A stretch of 64,000 bases of DNA from Warburgia ugandensis (Eukaryota; Streptophyta; Magnoliopsida; Canellales; Canellaceae), in assembly GCA_035236585.1 (NCBI GenBank), contig CP141137.1, positions 41,376,057 through 41,440,056 of the forward strand. Direction: 5' to 3'. The notes under the pieces are model-generated. The model worked only from the letters and a program-made list of their open reading frames with translations. It was not told the DNA's origin and searched no databases. Numbering within the stretch: the first letter of the stretch is position 1; the number at the start of each line of letters is the position of its first letter. Below, one piece after another: positions 49,011-59,520 of this stretch. Made by a program: the position numbers and the translations under genes.

Positions 49011-50061
49011 AAAAGTTTACTCGCCAAAACTCACATTTCTACTGTAATTTCTGCCCTGCTACTCTCAACTACATTCTCTTGATGCAATATTTGAGGGAAG
49101 AGAATAATCCTGTTTAAAGTAGATTGTGATCCTTTGGAGCATACATTGAAAATGTCTAATCGGGCAGCCATCTGATTTGTGGAGCTAGGTATTCCCGCCT
49201 AAGCATAGACTGTATTATCTCTTGGGCATCCAATGCAAAATCAATTGATTTCAAGGATCTAGCGGGAGTTGATCTGCGTGTCCATGGAGGCACTCAGTGA
49301 TAATATATTGGATCATCAAAGAGATGGAGACTACTTGTTTGTCTTAATACACTTGTTATACAAGAAATTTGCTCCCAACGACTAATGAAGCTTCTGTTTG
49401 GTAAACTAATGCCTCATTTCTCAGAAAGCTAAAATAATATACTGACTATCATTATTGGAAAAATTTATAGTCGAATCCTCAATGTAAATTATCATGAGGC
49501 ACCACCCATAGACATAACAGGTCCCACGTTTTGCTGATGGGACCGGCTAGTCTGTTCTCCAACTTAGAATGTCCTGAAGCCCAAAATTTCACCTAAAGCT
49601 CTAAGAAACTGTGCTGCAGAGTCTTCAAGATTTTGAGGCGGTTTCTTTGTTGCCTCCGAAGACTGGTTTTTTCTGTGGAGTAATCATGCAACTTTCTTCC
49701 CTTTTATGATAGACATACGCACGCGCAGACACACACTATAAGCAGCTTCCAACACTTGGCCTTCTAAGGACCGACGCCTTGGGCAGCCTTTAAAGACCTT
49801 TGCATGCTCTCAAATAGTAGACGATTTTAGTACCCAAAAATGTGTTTTGGTCGTTGAATATGAGCCATTGGTTGCAAAGTTTTCGAGTGTTCGTGTGTGA
49901 TGATCGAACTTCAAAACTATATTATGATGTTGAAATCATTCAGTTGGGCTAGTGTTCAAGCCTCTATAAATCCATTCTCAGAAATCAGATGAAAGAGGCC
50001 AGATCAATTGAAGGTGTTACTTATGAGGTCACGCCTTACTAAAGCAATCATCAATTAAGAG

Positions 50062-50371
50062 GGTGTTAATGGTGCTTGAGATGACCTATCTGGTCTGACA
50101 TGAGATGCGTGATATGGACCATGTCACTGTTAGTGGTGCTTGAAACTGAAATGAGATAAAATGGCAGATCCTCACTTCATTGTTAGTGGTGCTTGAGATG
50201 AGATGAGATGAAAATCATCTCATCATACCTCACGGTTAAGATGAATTTTTAATCATCTCACTGCATCTCATGCTAAGTTTGGTTGTCACAAGCCTGGTTA
50301 AGTCATCTCAGCTAGATCTCATATTATCTCAGCCCACATCAGCTCATTTCACCTCAAGAGCCACTAATAGC
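50062..50371. mobile_element. MITE-like element with GAGATGA-rich ends and internal repeats
   Basis: The left end gttaatggtgcttgagatga is mirrored by the complement of the right end (attagtggctcttgaggtga), with 15 or 16 of about 19 bases matching. The left end recurs at 50129 and 50182 as gttagtggtgcttga, so three starts are stacked. The interior is full of catctcatc and gagatgag. This resembles plant hAT-type MITEs with GAGATGAG-rich ends. Confidence 0.55.
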
Positions 50372-50809
50372 ATTTATGAAATATAAAAAATAAAGGAAAA
50401 TACTCTCTGGACTAAACTTGGGACGACTCCATGGCTCCATTAGGCCTTATCTTTGAATGGTCTGTCCCATTCATCTTCTTCACCTTACCTTATGTAGTCC
50501 ACATGCAAATATTCCTAATTCCTGCCCATTAGATGCTTCTAGCTATAGTTTCCTCTCTTAAAAACTTCCTTTAATCATAGTTGTTTGACTTTTCAACTGA
50601 GGAAATTTGATTAAACTAGTAGCTAGAGGCCACCAAAGGACATAGAGTTTTTTTGCAAGAAGCCTAAGGGAGGGCCAATAAAATTAAAGGGTAAGATCAC
50701 TCAAAGGTTGGGTACCTGATAGATGGGTCACAGAAGCTCAGTCCAGAAAGCATTTCTGAAAAATAAACCATGAGAGAGTGAAGCAACAGAGGAAAGAGTA
50801 GAACAAAAC

Positions 50810-51025
50810 CTGTGGAGCAACGATGATATATCCATGAGAAGATATGTGTGTGAAGAGCTCGGTGTAGTAGGTGTTTCCGAGGCAGTAGCCATGAAAAAAC
50901 AAAATAACTGGATATTCACCTCCTTCGATTGGAGTGGTGATTAGTACCGGCTTTGGAGCGGATGAAGAATCATTAAGATTTTCTACCAACAGATGCCCTT
51001 TCTGGAAAACAGGATTACCAGCCAT
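50810..51025 (-). CDS. CLH1: Chlorophyllase, exon 1 (residues 1-72)
   Basis: It encodes the N-terminal part of the chlorophyllase completed by exon 2. It starts ATGGCTGGTAATCC in a good plant context (GAGAGATGGCT) and carries KPVLITTPIEGGEYPVILFF, the oxyanion-region phrase FFHGYCLGN (residues 43-51) and HISSHGYIIVAPQ. The family equivalents are PVVLFFHGFYL and HIASHGYILVAPQ. The donor CAG|GTTTTG at 50809 ends the exon in phase 0. Reading on past the donor gives a stretch (VLFYSFLCC) unlike the family, which supports the splice. No strong chloroplast transit peptide is evident in MAGNPVFQKG, so location is open; chlorophyllases have been reported both in plastids and outside them. An upstream in-frame start was not found. 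Confidence 0.9.
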
Positions 51026-52090
51026 CTCTCACCCCCCCTCTCTCTCTCTCTGAGCGCCCTGATTCTATTTCAGCCACCGCTATTCTTAAAGTTTTCGTCC
51101 GGTAAGGGTTGCGATCTCAAAAGATTCCTGTGGCTGCTGTCAAAGCGTTTTTCACATTTAGGGTGTGATAAATAGTCACTTTTAAAACTAGGACCACTAT
51201 TGAGTAAAACTCCAGTTTGTACTGTTTACATCATGTCATGATATGGATGATATACTGACAATAGATTTTGGACAATTCAGCCATAGATGAAAGAGCTCCC
51301 TCATATATCCACCACTCGCAATTGAAAACAAAGAACACGGAACCTATATATAAGTGGTTGACAACAAGCTAACTACAATTACCGAAATAAATTGATGTCA
51401 AAGATTTTTAAGCGTAAATCCAAGGATTTATTGAGCACAGCTATAAAGTATACGCTTGGGCACAATTCTGGTGATCCAAGCTGTTCACCTGCAAGGAACT
51501 TCTTAGAAGAGCCATATTCCAGAAAACCTTTTTGGATGATCCTAACCTTAATGTTAAGGTCTAAAGTGGTAATGAAATCGTGACAATTTGGAGGGTTTGC
51601 ATTCTCCGATTCGGAGATATGAGGGATGGTCTGTCTATTGCAAGTGATCTATGTTTTATGAAATATTTTAACATGTCGTGTCACAGGGTTGTTTTGGGCA
51701 AGTCTACTCCAGAAAAGGTAGTCCAAGTGGCAACCCTTAATCAGGACAGAAGTCTCATGCTTATTGGTTATGTTATAGGGACAACTGACTTTTACTTAAT
51801 GGCTATGTTGCAGGGATAGATTGCTGAAGCTCTATCATTCCATTAGGGAATTTAGTTAAGGAGGGCTATGAGGAAGATCAAACAGGGAGAGAAGGCAGGG
51901 AATAGTGAGAGAGTGAATGTTGGAGGTCCTAGGCTCCTCAAGTTAAGAATTTCGGTCTAGCAAATATCCTTCTTCCTTTTCTTTTTTTAGATCATTCTTA
52001 TTTTTCATTAACATCTGAATTCAAGCTTTTCTTGACTCTTTTTCATCCTTTGTGAACAATTAAAGAGCTAGATTGCTATTGGGTCTAACA
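51026..52090 (-). promoter_or_regulatory. Chlorophyllase upstream region
   Basis: On the minus strand the 5' leader carries a (GA)n tract at 51036-51051, just upstream of the start codon. A TATATATA at 51345-51352 on the minus strand, about 320 bases from the ATG, is a possible TATA box, and a weaker TTTTAAAAG is at 51179-51187. The right part, up to the primer-binding site at 52094, probably includes the LTR of the neighbouring Ty3/Gypsy element, so the gene's free upstream region is under 1 kb. Confidence 0.35.
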
Positions 52091-52699
52091 AACTGGTATC
52101 AAAGCCATTCAACTATGGGGCATGGTTAGGACCAGAAAAGGAGTGAGAGAGAGTGAGAGGGGAGATTGGCAGCATGAAGGAGGATATTGGATCTTTACAG
52201 GCCAACTTTGCTGCCATTGGAAACTACCTTCTTGAGATTCAAAATTGGATATGACAAAAGGAGGAATTGGAAGATGGACAAAATCGATGTGATGGAGAAC
52301 GTGGAAAAGTGAATATCTTTGAGATTGGTGAAACCTCTAGTGGCAGCCATTAGGATCCCTTTGTTACACCTGAGCAAGCCTGGCATGAATTTCACCCCAG
52401 GAAGCTCGACCTTCCTTTTTTCAAAGGTTCTGATCCCTATGGATGTCTCTACCAAGTAGAGCACTGCTTTTAGGTGAATTAGCTCAAAGATGGTGACAAG
52501 CTTGCAGAGCAATCATGTGTTTGGAAGGAGACACACTCCACAGGATTCTCACACTCTCTCTATTCGTGGTCAATGTTTTGATCATCCCTGCTCCAACAAT
52601 TTCTTTCCTCCTAATCAGACAATGACTATGAAACGCTATTAGCATTATGGTAGGAAGGGACAGTCATTGACTACAGAAGGACCTTTGAATTGATGTCTG

Positions 52700-53876
52700 G
52701 GCCTCATTGTTAGAAAAATGAGATTGAAAAAATTGTCAAAGAGATCTTGGTTTTTTGGTATAATCTGACCTAGCACGAGTCCTTTTTAGTTCAATGCTTC
52801 TAGTCAAAAAGGATGGAGGGTGGCAGTTCTGTGTGGACTATCGAGCCTTGAATGAGATTAATGTACCTAACAAATTTCCTATACCTATCATTGATGAATT
52901 ATTAGACAAGCTAGGAGGAGCCACTATCTTCTCTAAATTGGACCTTAAATTCAGCTCTTATCACATTCTCAGCAAAGAGGAAGATGTAACGAAAATTGCC
53001 TTCAAAACCACGAAGGTCACTGTGAGTTTCTGGTTATGCCTTGTAGCCTAACCAATGCTCCATCTACAATTCAGGATCTCATGAATGAGATTTTTTTACC
53101 CTTCCTATGTAAGTTCATTCTTGTATTCTTTGATGATGTCTTGATTTATAGTCTAGATTCCAACTTGCATACAAAGCATATTGCAACGGTAAATTGTAGC
53201 TCTTTGTGGAACATAAAATGGTTACCAATAATAAGAAGTGCTTGTTTGTTCAATCATCCCTACATACCTGAGCCATGTTATCTCAGCCAAAGGAGTAGCA
53301 ACTGATACATCCAAGATAGACTATTTGCTTTCGTGGCCTATACCACACGGCGTTATGGCACTTAGGGGTTTTTTGGGTCTTACTGGTTATACAAGAAATA
53401 TGTCAGAAATTATGGCCTTATTGCTGCTCTTCTGACTAAACTACTCAAAAAAGATGGGTTTACATAGAATATAGATGCTCAAGCTATGTTTGATGCTTTG
53501 AAATAAGCCATGAATACTGTCCTCGTCCAAGCTGTACCCAACTTCTCTAAGACCTTTATATTGGAAACCAATGCTTCAGGAAAATGAATTGGAGTTGTTC
53601 TTAATACAAGAGGAATGCCCCAGGGATTTTTTTAGCCAAGCACTTTGCATTTGCTCATAGAGTCCAAATCAGATTATGAATGGGAGCTCATGACATAGTG
53701 ATGGCAGTTCAAAAATGGCGACATTATCTCATGCGACGACACTTCATTATTCTTACCAACCAAAAGAATCTTCAGTTTTTTGATGGATAAATGGGTACTT
53801 AATGATGAATGGTAGAAGTGGTTGATGAAGTTAGTGGCCTTTGACTTTGAAATCCAATACAAATTTGCTTTAGAAA
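52700..53876 (+). mobile_element. Reverse transcriptase and RNase H part of the chromovirus
   Basis: RT blocks are visible in order: [58 protein letters not shown] (the FFDD catalytic motif), and [16 protein letters not shown]. RNase H-like sequence follows to 53876, where the nested element enters at its AGAAA duplication. It is a fossil with several breaks. Confidence 0.8.
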
Positions 53877-54309
53877 TGTAATGACTCAAAAATTTTCACC
53901 TTTATTATATCACTTTTACAATCATGATGTTTGGTTTGTTTATTTTGGAAATTTAGATGCTTAAATCACCTTAATAGGTGGTTAGATATTTTATTTTAAT
54001 TAAAATAGGAAACAAATGAATTTGTAAGAAAACTTAGTGTCATTAGATTCTACACTCAAAATGGAATCCAATGGCTCAAAAAACGCCAAAAATGGAGTTC
54101 ATATGACCAAGTTATGGCCATTTGAAGACGAGGGACATTTTTGTAAATTAAATAAAAATGAGGAGGACTGGAAAACACAGGGAGCCGTTTTACTAACGGC
54201 ACTGCCCTCAGGTCGTCCCCTACATCTAGCCACCAACTTGCATGATCACCACCACTGTGAGGTGGCAGAAATGGCGGCACCGCCATGGGCAGCAGCGCCT
54301 TGGCAGGGC

Positions 54310-54317
54310 TATAAGAA
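54310..54317 (+). promoter_or_regulatory. TATA box of the second LARD-like LTR
   Basis: gctataagaagccctcttcc is conserved at 59955-59962 in the 3' LTR. It precedes a C/T-rich stretch, a plausible start region. The position about 430 bases into the LTR suits a U3/R border. Confidence 0.45.
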
Positions 54318-54759
54318 GCCCTCTTCCCTCCTCCTCAACCATCCCTCCTTTTCCCCATCTCCGGCTACCTTGAGCAAGGGTTTCCGGCCCGGCAAAAATT
54401 GAAAAACCTCCTTTGTTTTTCCCTATGAATTCCGGCAATGGCCAGGTCCTTTCTTTGGGTCGGCCATTCCCCTCTCTTCTCTTTTTCCCCCTTCTTCCTC
54501 TGGTCTCACCAGACATTGGGTTTTCCCCCCTTCTTCGTGGTTTCTGGTGACCTAGGGTTCAGAGCTAAAAAGGGCTCACCTCCGGCGACGAGTCCCCTCC
54601 TAGGCTACTCAAGGTAAGCCCCTCTTTCCCCTCTCTCTATTTTTCCCTTCTTTCAGGCCAAATCCGGGCATTTCCCGACCTGAGAACATGCCAAGAAAAG
54701 TCAGGTTCCTCCCAATTCCATGCAAACCAGGCTTCCCAGGGGTGTGGTGCTCAACGCAT

Positions 54760-55045
54760 ACCCGAGGCACGATCCCTGGCACGGCCTTCGGGCACGCGTG
54801 AAGTGGGGCACTGGTCTTGGCTCGACCAGGATGCACGGAGTGCCTTGGGAGCTGAGATGCGCCGTGCTACACCAAAAACAAGTCCACGTGATGCCATCCA
54901 GGACTCCTGTCATAAAGCGTCATTTGGGCATGTGTGCATGTGTGAACGCAGTCCCTAGCGTGGCCTTCAGGCGTGCACAATGTGCAGGCGTGGGTCCTAG
55001 TTCTACCAGGGCACACGAGCATCTTGGGAACCATGACGCGCTAAT
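54760..55045 (+). repeat. 180 bp tandem repeat in the GC-rich part of the LTR
   Basis: The phrases ccctggcacggccttcgggc (54774) and ccctagcgtggccttcaggc (54953), and ctggctcgaccagg-type phrases at 54815 and 54995, recur with a spacing of 180. The 3' LTR shows the same spacing (60341 and 60521, atgggtcctggctcgaccag / atgggtcctagttcgaccag). Confidence 0.6.
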
Positions 55046-55893
55046 CGTGAGCATAGTGACCCTATGATTTCAGTGTGATTGATATGCATATAGCATTGAG
55101 ATGGTCGTATATGAGTACTCGTGACCAATTGGTGTGACGTGTATGCCGAGAGACTTATGTGCATGATACTAGCATCTGCTTGAACAATGACTATTTTAAG
55201 GATTTCATGATTATTATATTTGACTTGCTGGTTTAATGCATTTGCCGAGATCTTCGTATATGGATCTATTAATTTCTATTTCATGATTTTGATCATATTT
55301 ATATCGTTGAATACTAGATTATGAGAAATGATTCCTTGATTGAAATTGCATCAATAAGCTTATGTTTTATGCATAACTATGCATGCTTACACAAAAAGAA
55401 TCACTAATGTTTTACATGAAAAGCTCTTGGAATCATGCATGTTGCCTATCGTGTTTTCAAAATAGTAGTATCAGATCACCTACTGGGTATGAGAAATACT
55501 CACCCAAACATATTATTTTTTAGGATAGCTCCACTCATGAGTAGAAGAAGCATCAGGAAATGTTAGTGCTACAATCAAGTAAATGAAGAAGAGACAAGTA
55601 TGAATGTAAGTAAGCACTCTCCCTTTGGACATGTATATGTATTTATTTACAGTTGGGTTGTGAGCTGTGACTGGCTAGACCTGGGAAGACATTTATGATT
55701 ACAGTAATTTTCAAAAACTACTTTGGTTGTTGTGAAAGAAAATGACACTCGAGGTTTTCAAAATGAGTTTAAAACAAAAGAGTTTCTGCTGCATTGCATC
55801 ATTTTTATAAAATGGTTTTCAAATAGGGATGCATCCCGCCCTAGGAATTAGATATTGCATTTAAAAATGCATGGGAAAACCTGGTTCGTCACA

Positions 55894-58800
55894 GTTGGTA
55901 TTAGAGCTCAGTTTTATCCTTTCACAGCTAGCCCAGCATGTCCACGACATAGACAACTAGGATAATTAAGAAGTAGTCTAAATAGAAGTGGTAGAGATGA
56001 TTAGCATGATAAATAATATTAATTCACAAGGCATTTCACCATAAACAAATAAGTGAAAAAGGAGATGGGTCTAGCAAATACTTAGATATTGGATGGTTTA
56101 AATCCTATCGAAACCATAGGAAACAATGATTGTTGTGCAGTGGTGCAAACAGGGAAAACTCATATATGAATTAGATTATGATGAGAATGATGAATGAAGA
56201 TGTTAGTGAACTTATTGGTAAATAATTCTGACCTGTAATAGATCAATCTGACCAAAGGTGAGAAAATCGTAGAACCTAGATGGCTATCTTACCCTTCTAA
56301 AGAATATCAAAATATGAGTATATTATCAAAAGGGATATAACATGAGTATGATAGGGGATGTACAAGATGGACTTTGAGAAGAGTGACAAAGAAGTTGAGC
56401 ATAATAGAGTCATTAGAAGATTTTGATGATAATCTAATAGGGATGAGAATACAAGATGATAGTAGGAGATAACTGTGACTCGTACTAGATCACAAAGGTA
56501 TGGATCCTGAAGGACTTAGCTCAATTTTGGATCACTTAATTGGAGTCTTATGAAGAGTTAAGTGCTATCTAATAATGACAACCTAAGTATAATGGAGCAA
56601 ATTAGAAGATGTGTACAATTGACATATTATGTGATTAAGACGAATATAATGCGAATATGATAGGGAAATGTATTCGACAGAGTTACCAAAAGATTTTGAC
56701 GATAATACAAGGGATGACAGATTTGTGATAATAGATTGATCCTGACATGAACTTATAAGAGAAGTATAGCATGACCAAGACATCAATGACATTATTAAGA
56801 CATTGTATGAATTTTATTGAGGCTATAGGCAATTAAGGATTTCGATGATATTAGAAAACTTCAACATTTCTTGGAAGTATTAAGTTTCTCTTGTTTGATG
56901 TGTAGATCGATTATATGCAACAAAGCAAATGGAGACATTGATCTAAGTAGACAAAATGAGGATTTTGACCAATTAAGAAGAAAAGAGAGAGAGATAGAGA
57001 TGCAACTATAAGTATTTGATGAATATTGAATATTCAAAAGAAGAAGATCATGACTTTATGGAGATACATACAAATCTTTCATCTTGAATCCTATGGGAAG
57101 GTAAACCAATCAAATGTGAAGGAATAATACTAGTTGAGTTGGTAATTTTATTGTAAATGAGTATAATAGAGATAAAGCATATGGGATTTAAGACTTTGAG
57201 TAGAGTATTGAATTGAAGGACATTATGCTGCAAGAAATTTCCAAAGAGAATGGTGACCAACTAGAAATTAAATTCTACAAGTAGTTTGATGTCTATATCA
57301 ATTGTTGCAATTAGAATCTTATCAGATCCATAAGCTTATGAGGAACCCTAGTGGATGTAGTCCATAAAAAGGAAAAGTTGATGATATCCTACGCTGCCAC
57401 TATATGCTTAAATAAAGTTCTATTGAAAAAGGAAACAAGCCAGGATAGCAACGTGTCCATTTGTTTTTCTTCAGCAACTAGGGTATTATCAAGGATCAAT
57501 ATGATGTCATGGAGGAAGATTGGAAAAGCAAGTATCTTAAGTTCATTCTTTAGTCATTTCCTTTGGTGTACTATTGACTAAATAAAGGTACCCCACCCTA
57601 ATTAATCAAATATGTTAGTAGTTATGAGACAATAGTCTAAGTTACGTACTAAGAGGGATGTTATAAGTACTTAGACATGAGTTTTCCCTAAAAGAAGTTA
57701 CTTGTTAGACTAAGTCATTTGAGGGTATGAGGTCAGTTGATTAAGCTAGATCATGGTGGAGCTACGAGTACGATGAATACAGTAGCAACTAAGACAGGAA
57801 CAAAAATAAGAAGCAATCTAAACCAATGCAAAAGGTTTTTCCAAACCTTAATAGATATCATGAGAGGGTGTAGAGGTCAACTTAGGTCTAAAAGATGCTG
57901 TTGACTTGGATTGAAAAGAAAAGCAGATAAGCATCAATCACTGTAGAAACCTTTGAGCTATAACTGATATATCTGGAAAGAGATCAATAGGTAATCGAAT
58001 AAATTCTCTTTCTATGTCTAAGAAAATGTTCCATGCTTACCTGAAAGATAAAATTTGAGGAATTGAGAAAATCGCTACTTATGTTGATACCTCCTGACAA
58101 TTAAGACTAAATGGTTGACGATAAAGCTTGATAAAAGGTCGAACAATATATTGATATAGGAAATGAACGAAGAAAAGTTGAGGTATCCAGCACATTATAA
58201 GGCAATATCTGATGTTAAATTGCCTTAAAACAAAAAGTTAGTTGTTATATATGCATGTACCAAGTACAAAAAATCGATTGAAGGAATTTCCTAAGGACTG
58301 ACTTTACTAGATCAAGTTTAGAACTTATGGTTTGAAAGGTTACTAAGAAAATCATCAAGCAAGAAAATGATAAAGAGGATAGTGACAAAGGATTCAATCA
58401 TGACCTAGTAAGGGTACTCGGTTATGAATAAGAGACTTTTGACATGAGTAGGAACATTGTTGGAAATCCTAATGACAATTTTATGTGAATAGTGAGATAG
58501 GTTGCTGGACGAGAACATTTGACCTAGGATGATGAATTAACCATAAAACATTTGACATAAGTTTGCATAAACTCTTCAGGGAGAAAAGCATTTGATGGCT
58601 TCAACATCTATGAAACTTGATGTACAATTTAGATATCCTAATTCTAATATGAGATAGTATTATTGATGGAGGGTGGTACTTGAATTGTTTCATGGTTTTA
58701 TTTTGAATATAATATTGGTTGAGGACCCAAGTGGCAGTAGCAAAGTGACAGACAGTTGAAATTCGAAGTTAATCAAGGATTTGGCTTTTATCATTGCTAT

Positions 58801-59520
58801 AATTGGAGGACACATGGTACCATATCAGGTATTGAAGTATCTTGGGGGAAAACATGAAGCAAAGAAATTAAGATGCAAAGTTAAACATAATAAAAAGAAT
58901 GTCACTTTTTGAGAATCTTACGAATGACATGCAACTAACCTTTAGAAGGAGAGGTTGATAATATGATATGATCTCAAAGAAGTATGAAGTAATTTATATA
59001 CGAGTAGGAGAGTATGGTCATCTAAGGAGACTATCCTATACATGATCAGAGGAATATGAGCATCTAAGGATTGGTAGCTATACGAACTATAACTATAAAC
59101 CGGTATTGTTAAACTAGCACGCATGGGACTATGTATTAGAGTACGCAGCAAAAGTGGCCCGTATATACTTAAAGTAAACGGATAAGATATACTGACGATA
59201 TATATGTAAGGCCTTGTAGAAGGAATTATAAAGATGATAAATTGAATGTATGGCCTTGTAGAAGGAATTATAAAGATGATAAATTGAGAATATACCTAGG
59301 ATTGGTTGCATGGTAATGTGAAAGGGTTTTAAGGACACAATTCCTCTACTAACTTGAGGAATTAACAAAGAGACTTATAGGGTTGGAATAAAAAAGAAAA
59401 TTTCTTAGTTCGAGTTCTAAGGGAGTCCTCAGGAAGAATATGTCTATCAAGAAGATAGCTGATTTGAAAGTAAGAATTTGTGGAATTTCGTGGACGAAAT
59501 TATTTTAAAGGGGGTAATGA
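55894..59520 (+). mobile_element. Non-coding internal domain of the second LARD-like element
   Basis: This is 3,627 bp of A/G-rich sequence. The few frames of 60-80 codons resemble nothing and lie on both strands. Near 59190-59290 a 60 bp segment (ggccttgtagaaggaattat) is directly duplicated. It opens with a primer site and the phrase agcccagcatgtccacgaca; the first LARD-like element has a similar position for ccatcatgtccaatatga, so a short 5' homology may exist. Confidence 0.7.

Larger units (their letters stand above)
42155..50809 (-). other. Chlorophyllase intron, 8,655 bp, loaded with transposable elements
   Basis: The intron is bounded by CAG|GTTTTG (donor, 50809) and a pyrimidine-rich ttttcctag (acceptor, 42155), phase 0. 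Contents from left to right: 42160-44196 nothing recognised, with a T-rich low-complexity block at 43260-43750; a MITE at 44197-44431; a second inverted-repeat element at 45037-45375; a weaker inverted repeat pair at about 45465 and 45775; a shrunken Ty3/Gypsy element at 46063-48567 in the opposite orientation to the gene; a GC-richer segment at 48600-49000 with no homology seen; and a third MITE-like element at 50062-50371. The intron position after APQ is one used in plant chlorophyllase genes, as far as I recall. Confidence 0.85.
53877..55893 (+). repeat. 5' LTR (2,017 bp) of the second LARD-like element
   Basis: It aligns with 59521-62423. A TATAAGAAG box lies at 54310-54318, followed by a pyrimidine-rich leader and a GC-rich block (54580-55040) built of 180 bp repeats. 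Frames of 70-120 codons in this block are by-products of its base composition. Confidence 0.8.

Noticed and set aside
51392-51819. Two adjacent plus-strand frames upstream of chlorophyllase
   Set aside because: They resemble no known protein, and the region is better explained as the gene's upstream DNA and a neighbouring LTR.
54037-55067. Frames of 70-121 codons (and counterparts at 59701-60622)
   Set aside because: They sit in the GC-rich part of two LTR copies, overlap on both strands and look compositional.
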